A DNA stretch of 64,000 bases. Origin: JBDWFY01 sp965275915. Lineage in GTDB: Bacteria; Pseudomonadota; Alphaproteobacteria; Rhizobiales; Stappiaceae. A model generated the notes under the pieces. It was not told where the DNA came from. It saw nothing but the letters and a program-made list of their open reading frames with translations, and did no database searches. The stretch spans positions 1,533,689 to 1,597,688 of the forward strand of contig CBDHYI010000008.1 of NCBI GenBank assembly GCA_965275915.1, read 5' to 3'. The translations under genes and the position numbers were made by a program. Shown piece by piece: positions 18,701-27,651 of this stretch. Positions within the stretch are counted from its first letter, which is position 1; each line of letters begins with the position of its first letter.

Positions 18701-18952
18701 ATGAAATTCGTCTATGTGCTCCAGCACAGCCATGTGCTGGAACAGGACTTTGAAGACATAAAAAATTGCGGTGTGTTTTCCACCAGAGAACGCGCAGAAC
18801 AGGCTTTCAATGAGTTAAGAAAAAAGCCTGGTTTTCGCGACTTCCCTGAACTCTGTAATGGTGAGAACGATTTGGAAGAGGGGTTTTTCATAGGGCGATG
18901 TGAAATCGACCGTATTGAGTGGTCCGACGGATATGCCACCGTGCATTATTGA
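18701..18952 (+). CDS. Small DUF7336-like protein
   Basis: An 83-residue protein from ATG 18701 (MKFVYVLQHSHVLEQDFED), which begins with the family's usual first residues; a second in-frame ATG lies nine codons upstream at 18674. It has a FSTRERAEQAFNELRKKPGFRDFP helix and a closing GRCEIDRIEW strand. I recall this shape as DUF7336, small proteins often found scattered or near toxin loci, with no proven function. No partner gene is adjacent here. Confidence 0.5.
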   Translation: MKFVYVLQHSHVLEQDFEDIKNCGVFSTRERAEQAFNELRKKPGFRDFPELCNGENDLEEGFFIGRCEIDRIEWSDGYATVHY

Positions 18953-19112
18953 ATCGGATTGAAGGAACACCGCAGGATTGTCGGCGCACCCCCACTCTTA
19001 AAATTAAGCAAGAATGTCATCTTTCAAAACCCCGGCTCTGTTCTTTCTCCCAAAAAGCCCCATTTGAACAGCTGGATTTAATGCTGTGCTCCTAATCAAA
19101 CGGAAGTCTTTC

Positions 19113-20330
19113 ATGGCCAAAACATCTTTCCTTGCTTTCGGCACCCTCGCTCTTGCGACCGTGGTCACGGTTGCCGCGTTTGCCCAGTCCGATAATCCCG
19201 TGCGGCAGGGCGCGCCCAATGTGCCCGCATTCAAACCCGCTTTTCCGGAACAGACGCGGGCACCGGCGATGGAGTCGGGCATCGAGCTTGAGGCGGAAGT
19301 GCTGGCGCGGGGGCTTGAGCACCCTTGGGGCATCGCGATATTGCCCTCGGGCGATTATCTGGTCACCGAGCGGTCGGGCGACCTGCGTATTGTCAGCGCA
19401 GAGGGTGTGGTCTCAACACCGCTGGGCGGGGTGCCGAAGGTTCTGGCGCGGCGGCAAGGAGGTCTTCTGGATGTGGCACTCGATCCGGACTTCTCCGACA
19501 ACCGGTTGGTGTATCTGACCTATGCCAAGCCGCTGTCCGGGCGCCTGTCGGCAACGGCGGCGGCGCGCGGTCGGCTGTCCGATGACGGCACGAAGCTGCA
19601 GGATGTTCAGGAAATCTTCGTTCAAAGCCCGGGCTCGCCGACGCCGATGCATTACGGTTCGCGCATCCTGTTTGACAGCGACGGCCATGCGTTCATCACC
19701 ACCGGCGAGCATTCCTCGCCCAGTGAGCGTGTCTTTGCCCAGGACCTTGACAAGACCTACGGCAAAGTGATCCGCGTCAACCGGGACGGCACGATCCCGG
19801 ACGGCAATCCGTTTATTGGCCAGAGCGGGGCGGACCCCTCGATCTGGTCCTATGGTCACCGCAACATTCAGGGCGCAGCCTTGGATCCGGCGACGGGACA
19901 ACTGTGGACGATCGAACACGGTCCGAGGGGCGGTGATGAGCTGAACCGGCCCGAGCCGGGCAAGAACTACGGCTGGCCGATCATTTCCTACGGTGAAAAT
20001 TACAGCGGCACGCCGATCGGGCAGGGCATCACCCAGGCGCCGGGCATGGAACAGCCCCGTTACTACTGGGATCCTGTCATCGCTCCGGCTGGCATGATCT
20101 TCTACCAGGGCGACATGCTCCCTGAGTGGAAAGGCGATATCCTTGCCTCATCCCTGCGCCCCGGCGGCCTCGTGCGCCTGAAACTTGAGGGCGATACCGT
20201 CATTGGCGAAGAGCGCCTCCTTGAAGATATCGGCCGCGTCAGAGACGTTGCCGAAGCCCCGGACGGCTCTCTGCTGGTTCTGATTGATTCTGGCAACGGC
20301 CAGATACGGAGAGTGACCCCGAAAGGGTAG
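19113..20330 (+). CDS. PQQ-dependent soluble sugar dehydrogenase (Asd/YliI type)
   Basis: A 405-residue periplasmic protein. ATG 19113 follows GGAAG and gives a signal peptide (FLAFGTLALATVVTVAAFAQ). The six-bladed propeller shows LEHPWGIAILPSGDYLVTER, RQGGLLDVALDPDF, YGHRNIQGAALDPATGQLW and EHGPRGGDELNRPEPGKNYGWP, all marks of aldose sugar dehydrogenases. These enzymes oxidise aldoses with PQQ and pass electrons to the respiratory chain. No PQQ synthesis genes are in the window. Confidence 0.88.
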   Translation: MAKTSFLAFGTLALATVVTVAAFAQSDNPVRQGAPNVPAFKPAFPEQTRAPAMESGIELEAEVLARGLEHPWGIAILPSGDYLVTERSGDLRIVSAEGVVSTPLGGVPKVLARRQGGLLDVALDPDFSDNRLVYLTYAKPLSGRLSATAAARGRLSDDGTKLQDVQEIFVQSPGSPTPMHYGSRILFDSDGHAFITTGEHSSPSERVFAQDLDKTYGKVIRVNRDGTIPDGNPFIGQSGADPSIWSYGHRNIQGAALDPATGQLWTIEHGPRGGDELNRPEPGKNYGWPIISYGENYSGTPIGQGITQAPGMEQPRYYWDPVIAPAGMIFYQGDMLPEWKGDILASSLRPGGLVRLKLEGDTVIGEERLLEDIGRVRDVAEAPDGSLLVLIDSGNGQIRRVTPKG

Positions 20331-20357
20331 GGCCGAAAAACGGGTGCGAGAACAAAC

Positions 20358-20378
20358 GCGGTGAGGACCGCTTTGCGC
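20358..20378 (+). terminator. Weak hairpin after the sugar dehydrogenase
   Basis: A five-pair stem (GCGGT/ACCGC) with a GAGG loop is followed by only three T. It is placed correctly to end transcription of the dehydrogenase gene but is a poor terminator. Confidence 0.3.
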
Positions 20379-20419
20379 CTCCCTTTCTTGTTCCCGTGTC
20401 TACAGTGAAGGTCTGCACC

Positions 20420-21529
20420 ATGAGATATACCGCAATGCGGCCTTGGCGATTTTCACTTCATGATCCGATCAATATTCAGTTCACATCCGGCACCACCGGT
20501 GCGCCGAAAGGAGCGACGCTCAGCCATTACAACATCGTCAATAACGCCTTTCTGACCGTCGACCGGATGAGGTTTACCGAAAATAACCGGCTCTGCATTC
20601 CGGTGCCGCTTTACCATTGCTTCGGCATGGTTCTGGGCACGCTTGGCTGCGTCACCAAAGGGGCGGGGATGGTTTTGCCCGGCGAAGGTTTTGATCCCTC
20701 ATTGACCCTTGATGCATGCGCCGGGGAACGGTGTACTGCGCTTTATGGGGTGCCCACCATGTTTGTCGCTATGTTGGAAGAGCAGGCGAAGCGCCCTCGC
20801 GACGTCACCAGGTTGCGCACCGGGATGATGGCGGGCTCTCCTTGCCCGGTCGAGGTTATGCGAGCCGTCATGGACAGCATGAACATGACAGAGGTCACGA
20901 TCGGCTATGGCATGACCGAGACCTCGCCCATCTCCTGGCAGAGCTTCACCGATGATCCCCTGGAGAAGCGCGTGACCACTGTCGGCCGTGTGCATCCGTA
21001 TGTCGAAGTCCTGGTGATTGGTCCGGACGGAGAGACCCTGAAACCGGGCGAACAGGGCGAGCTCTGCACACGCGGCTATTCTGTGATGAAAGGCTATTGG
21101 AACGACGACGAAAAGACTGCGGACAGCATCATCGACGGCTGGATGCTGACGGGCGACCTGGGTGTGATCGATGAAGCCGGTTATGCAGCCATCACCGGCC
21201 GGGTGAAGGACATGATCATTCGCGGAGGAGAGAATATCTATCCGCGCGAGATCGAGGAATACCTGTTCCGTCATCCGAAAATCAGCGAGGTGCAGGTGTT
21301 TGGTACTCCGGATGAGAAATTTGGCGAGGAAGTCTGCTGTTGGGTGGTGGCCAAGCCGGGCGATACGCTGACTGCGGAGGAGTTGCGCAGTTTCTGCGAT
21401 GGTCAGATTGCCCATTTCAAGATACCGCGCCACTTCCGTATTGTCGAAGAGCTGCCAATGACGATCACGGGAAAGCCGCAGAAATTCGTGATGCGGGATA
21501 TGATGATGGAAGACCTGAATGATGGTTAG
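20420..21529 (+). pseudogene. N-terminally truncated acyl-CoA synthetase
   Basis: About 355 residues of an AMP-forming acyl-CoA synthetase. From position 20,459 the sequence is clear: DPINIQFTSGTTGAPKG is the ATP-binding P-loop of the family, later IGYGMTETSPISWQ, then GWMLTGDLGVIDEAGY and the C-terminal GKPQKF lysine motif. The usual first 170 residues, which complete the substrate pocket, are missing, and the short upstream stretch is unrelated. It is probably inactive. The break at 20,459 suggests a deletion joined to foreign sequence. Confidence 0.8.
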
Positions 21530-21737
21530 CGTATTCTGTTTATGTCGGGCCGTTTGACGGAGACCGTTTACCCGCCGGCGTCGTTGGCCTGTGCTTGTGG
21601 TGGAGAAGCGTCACGGCAGACAGACCGCCTAACGCGTATCGCGCAAAAATCGGACTTATCGTAACGCATAAGAAATACTGTTGCTAGTCGCTGCTGTCGT
21701 CGGGATCGCTGGCCGTGCAATGAGGGGAGACGGGTAT

Positions 21738-22133
21738 ATGCTGGAAGGAATGTGCCACTGCGGGGCAGTGAGCTGGACACTCGCTGCGTGGCCGAAGTCG
21801 ATTACGGCCTGCAACTGCACAATCTGTCGGCGCTATGGCAGCCTGTGGGCCTACGGGTATATTGGAGATGACATTCAAACGACCGGGCGGACAGCCGCTT
21901 ATCAGCGTCGCGACAGCGGGGACATCTATTTCCATTTCTGCCCCGGTTGCGGATGTGTGACGCATTACGTCGCGCGCGATGAGGATGAAAACGGGCGACG
22001 CCGGGCTGCCGTCAATGTCCGGCTGTGCGATCCTGCGCCGATCAACGATCTTCCAATCCGACACTTTGAGGGGCACGATCGCTTCAAAGAACTTCCCCGG
22101 GACGGCCGGACGGTGAAGGATATGTGGTTTTGA
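21738..22133 (+). CDS. GFA family protein (S-hydroxymethylglutathione-like, zinc-binding)
   Basis: A 131-residue protein from ATG 21738, after GAGGGGAG. The family pattern is GMCHCGAVSW, then CNCTICRRYGSLWAY and FHFCPGCGCVTHY, which hold the two zinc sites. The founder (Gfa) was described as a glutathione-dependent formaldehyde-activating enzyme, but most members have unknown substrates. Stands alone before an IS. Confidence 0.8.
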   Translation: MLEGMCHCGAVSWTLAAWPKSITACNCTICRRYGSLWAYGYIGDDIQTTGRTAAYQRRDSGDIYFHFCPGCGCVTHYVARDEDENGRRRAAVNVRLCDPAPINDLPIRHFEGHDRFKELPRDGRTVKDMWF

Positions 22134-22196
22134 AACAGGTTCGGAGAGTCGGCTTTGGCATGTTGCGGATGACACCCGGTTCTTGCCATTTCAAGT

Positions 22197-22216
22197 GAAT
22201 TTATGAGTTATCAACC
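22197..22216 (+). mobile_element. Solo right end of an IS427-type (IS5 family) element
   Basis: The bases up to 22216 (TTTATGAGTT then ATCAACC) match the right ends of the IS5-type elements at 35842 (TTTATGAGTT, CACTACC) and 43517 (TTTATGAGGG, CGTAACC). Like them, they are followed by TAG, here the CTAG into which the next IS is inserted. No matching left end is visible nearby, so this is a relic. Confidence 0.5.
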
Positions 22217-22316
22217 TAGCACTACTTTGGCAGATTTTTGTGAATTTTGTTTTTTGAGGGTTCCCGGGAACTGTTTTCGGTGATTCATAGGAGGCCGGCC
22301 TTTGGAGGTGCCGGTC

Positions 22317-23630
22317 ATGGATGAGAATTGGCAAGGTGATCTTGAACGTTGGTTGGCGCCGTTTTTAGCGTCCATTCGTCACAAGACACGCGCCCGGATG
22401 TGCCCCGTTTACATCGCGGGCTTGATCGGTCCAGGAGATCGCAAGAGCATTCAGCCGATGGCGGAGCGGGTGGAGGCAGTCAGTTATGATCAGTTGCATC
22501 ATTTCATTACGAGCAGTGCTTGGGATGCCGCTCCCCTTGAAGCGGCATTGCTCGGCGAAGCAGACAGACAGGTTGGCGGGCACGATGCCTGGCTGATTAT
22601 CGATGACACCGCTCTTCCCAAGAAGGGGAACCACTCGGTCGGCGTGGCCCCGCAATATGCTTCGGCATTGGGCAAACGGGCGAACTGCCAGACGCTGGTG
22701 TCCGTGACGCTCGCTTCGAATGAAGTGCCGGTTATGGTTGGATTGCAGCTCTTTCTGCCGGAGAGCTGGATCTCCGATACCGCCCGGCTTGATCGTGCCA
22801 GAGTTCCTGATGACAATCGTGCCTACAGGACCAAGCCCGAGATCGCTTTGGCGGAAATTGACCGGGTTCGTGCGGCAGGCGTGCGTTTTGGTTGCGTCCT
22901 TGCCGATGCCGGATATGGCTTGAGCGCTCCTTTCCGGCAAGCGCTGAGCGCACGCGGTCTGACCTGGGCGGTTGGCATCCCGTTCAAGCAAAAGGTTTAT
23001 CCCGCTGATGTGAAGATGATCTTCCCTGTTGCCGTCCGCGGCCGTCCGCGTCAACGGCACATTCCCGATACACAGTCGATTACAGCGCAGGCGATGTTGG
23101 AGACAGCAAAGTGGAGGAAGGTCAGTTGGCGACGCGGCACCAAGGGAGCCCTCTCGGCACGCTTTGCTGCTGTGCGGGTCCGGATAGCAGACGGCCCGCC
23201 TCAGCGCATCCGCGACATGGGCGCCCAACATTTGCCGGGAGAAGAGGTCTGGGTCATCGGCGAGCATCGCTCGACCGGAAAGCGCAAATACTATCTCTCC
23301 AACCTTCCTGCTGAAACTTCACTCAAGCAGCTTGCCAGCGCTATCAAAGCACGCTGGATCTGCGAACAGGCACATCAACAGCTCAAAGAGGAACTCGGTC
23401 TGGATCACTTTGAAGGGCGATCGTGGGCCGGCCTGCACCGACACGCGTTAATGACGATGATCGCCTATGCCTTCTTGCAATCTCGGCGCCTTCAACAAGC
23501 GGGAGGGGGAAAAAAGAGCCGCGGGGCCGCCGCCCCAACCAACCTTGCCAGCCGTCCGAACAGAAATCCTGAAAATCATTCACAAACCTCCACCAATGAA
23601 CTGCCCACATTGCGGAAAATCCATCTTTGA
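22317..23630 (+). CDS. IS701-family DDE transposase (copy 1)
   Basis: A 437-residue transposase from ATG 22317. The family blocks are present: ARMCPVYIAGLIGPGDRKSIQPMAERV, the first catalytic region AWLIIDDTALPKKGNHSVG, GCVLADAGYGLS with the second aspartate, and ICEQAHQQLKEELGLDHFEGRSW with the glutamate. After the A6 run at 23510-23515 the zero frame gives a non-conserved Asn/Arg tail. The +1 frame continues PTLPAVR...KPPPMNCPHC, which is conserved in copy 3. Confidence 0.85.
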   Translation: MDENWQGDLERWLAPFLASIRHKTRARMCPVYIAGLIGPGDRKSIQPMAERVEAVSYDQLHHFITSSAWDAAPLEAALLGEADRQVGGHDAWLIIDDTALPKKGNHSVGVAPQYASALGKRANCQTLVSVTLASNEVPVMVGLQLFLPESWISDTARLDRARVPDDNRAYRTKPEIALAEIDRVRAAGVRFGCVLADAGYGLSAPFRQALSARGLTWAVGIPFKQKVYPADVKMIFPVAVRGRPRQRHIPDTQSITAQAMLETAKWRKVSWRRGTKGALSARFAAVRVRIADGPPQRIRDMGAQHLPGEEVWVIGEHRSTGKRKYYLSNLPAETSLKQLASAIKARWICEQAHQQLKEELGLDHFEGRSWAGLHRHALMTMIAYAFLQSRRLQQAGGGKKSRGAAAPTNLASRPNRNPENHSQTSTNELPTLRKIHL

Positions 23631-23652
23631 AAAAAAATATGCCAAAGTAGTG
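23503..23652 (+). other. Conserved +1-frame C-terminal extension of the IS701-type transposase
   Basis: Just at an A6 run after five G, the +1 frame opens into PTLPAVRTEILKIIHKPPP and then MNCPHC. The diverged copy 3 has PTLPAVRRAVIAALSPKPPP and RCPHC in the same relative frame, directly after an A7 run. Conservation in the shifted frame but not in the zero frame suggests that a slippage product is the full transposase, ending in a CxxC element. Confidence 0.6.
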
Positions 23653-23656
23653 CTAG

Positions 23657-23972
23657 GCTCGGGACTGCACAGAAAACCATGGCCTCTCCCGGAAGGCTCG
23701 TCAGCGGTGGAACTTTTGCCAGAAACATCCAGGCCATAAAGATTGCCAACGGCACTTCGGCTGAGCCCGGCAGGCCGGATTCCGCCGCAGTTATTTGTCT
23801 GGTGCCTTCGGTCCATAGGATAACCGCAAGGGCGAAGGACAGTCCAAAAAGTGCTGGTAGCACACCGTCCTGCAGGCTCACGGAAAGCGGATCCGTGAAG
23901 AACCAGTTGATGACAAACAACTGAAAAGCAGATGCCGCGCCCGCAAGAACAACAGGCGTTTTGCGAAAACAA
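23657..23972 (-). pseudogene. EamA-type transporter fragment cut by the IS
   Basis: The minus strand reads PVVLAGAASAFQLFVINWFF, then ALFGLSFALAVILWTEGTRQ, AESGLPGSAEVPLAIFMAWMFL and EAMVFCAVPSL. These are the last four membrane segments of a drug/metabolite (EamA) transporter. The frame is lost above about 23,972 and ends at the IS701 CTAG at 23,657, so both ends are missing. Confidence 0.6.
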
Positions 23973-24076
23973 AGGCGATGGATGTGGAGGTTCTGGAACC
24001 GTTTGCGCCCAAGGCAGAGTGGGCCGCGTTCGAAAGTCGGGCCAATTCGGTTCACACGGGCGCCACAACCGGTGAT

Positions 24077-24529
24077 CTATTTTATGATGCCCAGTTGTTT
24101 GAACATGCTGTACATGTCCCAGTTGACCCAGGTTTCCGCAATCTTTCCGTTTTCGAACCTGTCGATCTGAATCCCGGTCCAGCTTATGGATTTCCCGGTC
24201 GGGGCAAGACCAAGATACGTGCCTTTTTGAACCGCCGTGAAACGCCAACGGGTCGTCACGAACTGACCATCGCCAAACTGGAGAAGAATGTCGATTTTGG
24301 TCTCCGGGAATGACGCATGATAGGCCTTGACGGTCGATGACCAGTCCGCGAGGTCGACTGTCTTGGGTCCGCCCGCCACATCGGGTTCCTGATGGTTCTG
24401 ATACGTGAGCTCGAAGATCGTGTCGGTATTACTCAAATCGCCGGTTGACCAGATCTCAATTGACTGTGTCGCAAGCACCTTCTGATTGTCTGTATCTGCG
24501 TAAGCGGGTGAGGCAACGAGTGTCAGCAC
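24077..24529 (-). CDS. SnoaL-like (ester cyclase) secreted protein, start probably lost
   Basis: A 150-residue NTF2-like protein: ETKIDILLQFGDGQFVTTRWRF, GKSISWTGIQIDRFENGKIAETW and a closing WDMYSMFKQLG are typical of the SnoaL/ester-cyclase group. The only start in the open frame is GTG 24529. Reading further upstream gives NHGRLFTFAQILVLTLVASP and AYA, a good signal peptide whose own start codon falls in or beyond the adjoining IS. The gene is therefore probably beheaded by the IS5-type insertion. Confidence 0.65.
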   Translation of the reverse strand: MLTLVASPAYADTDNQKVLATQSIEIWSTGDLSNTDTIFELTYQNHQEPDVAGGPKTVDLADWSSTVKAYHASFPETKIDILLQFGDGQFVTTRWRFTAVQKGTYLGLAPTGKSISWTGIQIDRFENGKIAETWVNWDMYSMFKQLGIIK

Positions 24530-24564
24530 TAAGATCTGCGCAAACGTGAATAGTCGACCGTGAT

Positions 24565-25920
24565 TTATGCGTTTCCTGGGTCTGTCTGCGTGTTTACGCT
24601 GATCGCAAACGTCGACCAGATTTGGATCAAAAGAAGGCTGATCCAGTTGAGGATGAGGCGGAAGTTGTATCCTGCGGCTGCGAGGATCGGATTTGCGGCA
24701 TCACCCGTTGTGTGAGCCAGGTAGTTTCGGCCCATCCGGTGATCTTTTTTGATATGCCCGATGACCGGTTCAACGGCCGACCGTCGTCGCATCTGCTTCT
24801 TGATGGCGGGTGTGACCCGGCGTTTCTGTCCGGCGGTGAAGACCCGGAACTTGTGGCTGTCCGGCGCGTTGTGGCCTCGATAACCGGCATCGGCCAGAAT
24901 GCGTTTCAGGGTGCCACCGGTCAGGGCCTCGATTTCCGGGATGATGGTTTGCAGGGTGTGGCCGTCATAGGGGTTTCCGGGCAGCGCCTTGGCATGAAGC
25001 ACGAACTGTCCACCCTTTGAGCGATTTAGCGTTGTGGCGACCGAGGTTTTGACGCCAAACTCATAGGGCTTGTGGGCTTTGCCCTTGCCGATACATTCAA
25101 CCTCCGGCGCATGCAGCGAATAGATCTTCGGCAAGGGATCGCGCCGCTTCTGGGTCATCACCCGTTCTGCCAGCCACAACGGCCGCAGGAAGGCGGCTTC
25201 AAGGTCCGGGTTGCCTTTTGTCTTGCGGCGAATGTCGGAAACGGTCCGGCGCAGGAAGGTCTTGAGTTTTCTCAAGCGCTTGCCTGCACGTTTGAACTGT
25301 TTGGCATGGGCATAGCGTTGATGGGCGATCAGTTCGGCCTTGCCGACACGGACATAGCTCTGGCGCAGTTTAATGCCTGCCGCCTTGGCCTGGTTGACCA
25401 GTCGCTCCCGTGCCCGGTGGATCAACTTGGCATCGGTCGGAAAGGCGGTATTTTTCTCCTGCACCGTGGTGTCGACAATCGCCTGGGCGAAGTCCTGCGG
25501 CCTCGTCGCCCGCAGTTTGACGGACACAGCCAGGCTTTCCTCAAGCAGGGCCTGAAGCTTTTCCTCACCCATGCGCTGGCGCCATCGCGTCATTGATGAC
25601 CGGTCGAACGGCAAGTCGTGGCGGAAGAATTCCTCCCCGCAGAAATATTGATAATACGGATTCTCCACCCAGCGGGCGCACAGTTCCTCGTCGGACAGGT
25701 TGTCGGTGTATTTGAGGATCGCCAGTCCAGCCATCAGCCGTGTCGGCAGGGCTGGATGGCCGAGTTTGTCGGAATAGGCCGGGCCGCATTTATCGGCGAG
25801 AAGCTCCCAGTCGATGACCCGCGCAAGAACCGCTTTCGGATGCTTCATGTCGAGGATTTGATCCAGCCTGGCTCGGAAAAGATCCCGCTGCCCTGTTTCC
25901 ACCGGTTCCTTTGGCTTCAT
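24565..25920 (-). CDS. IS5-family transposase
   Basis: A 451-residue transposase from ATG 25920, after GGGGTGA. The family signature is clear: RDLFRARLDQILDMKHP at the N-terminus, LSDEELCARWVENPYYQYFCGE (the long IS5-type DUF772 region), VDTTVQEKNTAFPTD with the first aspartate, ILADAGYRGH with the second and HIKKDHRMGRNYL near the glutamate. It is intact. I could not define its inverted repeats with confidence; the element borders lie near 24,555-24,575 and 25,980-26,000. It interrupts the 5' end of the SnoaL-like gene. Confidence 0.85.
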   Translation of the reverse strand: MKPKEPVETGQRDLFRARLDQILDMKHPKAVLARVIDWELLADKCGPAYSDKLGHPALPTRLMAGLAILKYTDNLSDEELCARWVENPYYQYFCGEEFFRHDLPFDRSSMTRWRQRMGEEKLQALLEESLAVSVKLRATRPQDFAQAIVDTTVQEKNTAFPTDAKLIHRARERLVNQAKAAGIKLRQSYVRVGKAELIAHQRYAHAKQFKRAGKRLRKLKTFLRRTVSDIRRKTKGNPDLEAAFLRPLWLAERVMTQKRRDPLPKIYSLHAPEVECIGKGKAHKPYEFGVKTSVATTLNRSKGGQFVLHAKALPGNPYDGHTLQTIIPEIEALTGGTLKRILADAGYRGHNAPDSHKFRVFTAGQKRRVTPAIKKQMRRRSAVEPVIGHIKKDHRMGRNYLAHTTGDAANPILAAAGYNFRLILNWISLLLIQIWSTFAISVNTQTDPGNA

Positions 25921-26127
25921 GACCGATTCACCCCAAAAAAACGTCCGACAAAGCGAGTGAATCACGCAGGAAAGACGATGTAAAGTTGCAAGGAAACAAG
26001 CCTATTTCCTGCTAAAACATGCGAAATCGAATACTTGAGAACGCCAAATTCCCGTGCGAAGGCAGTCGCTTAGGAATACTTCACGGACGACTGAATATAG
26101 TTTCAAATTTGAACATGAAGGCGCTCC

Positions 26128-26400
26128 TTGGAATTGTATATCCCCGGTTCTGAGCCGAATGCGGTTTTAGGTGTACAGAAAATCGCGCCACATGATCTTA
26201 TACCAAGGGAGGCGGTGGCAACACAGGTGATGGTCTACCCGGCGCCGATGGCACGGCCGAAGGAAACGTTCATGCTGTTCGGGGCGCCCATGGGGGCTCA
26301 GGGTAATGTGATCAACACCGGAACCAACGAGCTGGTCCTGCCCAATTACCAACAGTCATGGGCCAATATCCGCAAATATCCGATGCTCCGGCTTCAGTGA
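26128..26400 (+). pseudogene. Unrecognised C-terminal gene fragment
   Basis: From about 26,215 the frame reads VATQVMVYPAPMARPKETFM, LFGAPMGAQGNVINTGTNEL, VLPNYQQSWANIRKYPML then stops. It looks like the well-structured end of a larger protein, but I do not recognise the family. The first 25 codons look unrelated. It lies between an IS and a regulator gene in a decaying region. Confidence 0.35.
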
Positions 26401-26595
26401 GGCATCTCTCCTTCAAATCGAAGGACTATACGGCCTGAACCAGGACTGCTTGACGCGCAGACCTGTGCGGCGGGTCTTTGAAATCTTGCGTCTGCGACCC
26501 GCCCTTAAGGGCATCGAGGCGCCAGTTGACGTCCACAGTGCGACCGGAGAACGGACCGGTTGACTGGCATTGCGGCCGAACCAGGCACTGGTCGG

Positions 26596-27651
26596 TCAAA
26601 CCCGTTTGCGGGCGGCATGGGTTGACTGCGCCAAACGCGATAAAACGAGCGGTTCGGTCAAGAGCTCTGGCCGGGCCGCTTCAGTGTTAACGAGTGCCTC
26701 AACAGCAGGCATATTTGCGAGCGCGGTTCCGACAATGTTACCCGGATTCATTCCGACATGTTTGCGGAATGTCCGCGTAAACTGCGTCATGTCGTGAAAG
26801 CCGAATTTCTCGGCAACTGTCCGGATCAGGCCCCACCGGGGCGATAACCGGGACAGTTCGGCATAGACGTGATGGGTTCTGCGCTGTGCAATATAGGCCA
26901 TCACGCCGCCGGTGTCCTTGAAAAGCCGATAGAGGGTGGGACGCGAAACGCCGAAGGCGTTGCATAGTTTTTCTGAACCAAGCGCGGGGTCTTTGATGTT
27001 CTCTTCGATATACCGTTGAATCGCGGCGTACCTGAACTCGGCCACGTCCGTCGCTTCGATATCCGCAGGATAATGCAAAACCGGTTTGAGAAAGGCGCAA
27101 AGACTGTCAGCCAGAACGGCGCCTTCTTCCTTTGTGCAGTGACTTAAAGACTGCGGAAGGCTCAGCAACATCGAACGGATCATGGCACCCACAGGCGTTA
27201 CCGTTGGGATTGTTCGGCTGGGGAAATGCTCATTCGGAAGCAGACCCAGTCTGCCGGCGGGCACGTAGAGGATGAAAATGTCGCTGTCGGTAGGGCACTG
27301 TCTGATCGACTGGTCGCAGTGACGGCTGACATGAATGGCATCGGCGCACTGCCGGCGCAGGCTGCCGCTTACAACGTAGTTTTGCTGGCCGTTTTGTAAA
27401 AAGGAGATCGAGATCAGCGACTCTTCACCAGTCGGCGCGGGGCGGCTGCAACAGCCCATGGGAGCGGCAATCGAATGCACAAATGTGCAGTCGTTCAGCC
27501 ACCAGACAGCCGATCTCAGGAAGAAGCTCCGCTTCGACACCGACGAAAAATTAAATGTCAGGTAGTTGCGCCACAAGTCCGAGACTGCATCAAAACGATC
27601 CTGTTCCGCAAAATCAGCGGTATCAAACTTGAACGAAGGCAACACTGTCAT
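26596..27651 (-). CDS. AraC-family transcription regulator
   Basis: A 351-residue regulator of the AraC type with an N-terminal ligand/dimerisation half (an AraC-binding-like 2 domain is likely). The C-terminal double HTH is clear: GSEKLCNAFGVSRPTLYRLF for the first helix-turn-helix and VAEKFGFHDMTQFTRTFRKHVGMNP for the second. ATG 27651 is the chosen start; GTG/ATG four codons earlier is possible. The nearest target candidates are the genes to its right. A second regulator of the same build is at 28555. Confidence 0.8.
   Translation of the reverse strand: MTVLPSFKFDTADFAEQDRFDAVSDLWRNYLTFNFSSVSKRSFFLRSAVWWLNDCTFVHSIAAPMGCCSRPAPTGEESLISISFLQNGQQNYVVSGSLRRQCADAIHVSRHCDQSIRQCPTDSDIFILYVPAGRLGLLPNEHFPSRTIPTVTPVGAMIRSMLLSLPQSLSHCTKEEGAVLADSLCAFLKPVLHYPADIEATDVAEFRYAAIQRYIEENIKDPALGSEKLCNAFGVSRPTLYRLFKDTGGVMAYIAQRRTHHVYAELSRLSPRWGLIRTVAEKFGFHDMTQFTRTFRKHVGMNPGNIVGTALANMPAVEALVNTEAARPELLTEPLVLSRLAQSTHAARKRV

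Larger units (their letters stand above)
22220..23652 (+). mobile_element. IS701-type insertion sequence, copy 1
   Basis: The terminal inverted repeats are CACTACTTTGGCA at the left and its exact complement at the right. Both sides carry the tetranucleotide CTAG (22216-22219 and 23653-23656), which fits the 4-base YTAR duplications of the IS701 family. It contains one transposase with a possible frameshifted C-terminus. It sits against the truncated end of an EamA transporter gene. Confidence 0.85.

Noticed and set aside
23641..23675. Left end of another IS427-type element right of IS701 copy 1 (GGCTCGGGACT)
   Set aside because: The spacing fits, but the bases continue the EamA reading frame, so the match is probably chance.
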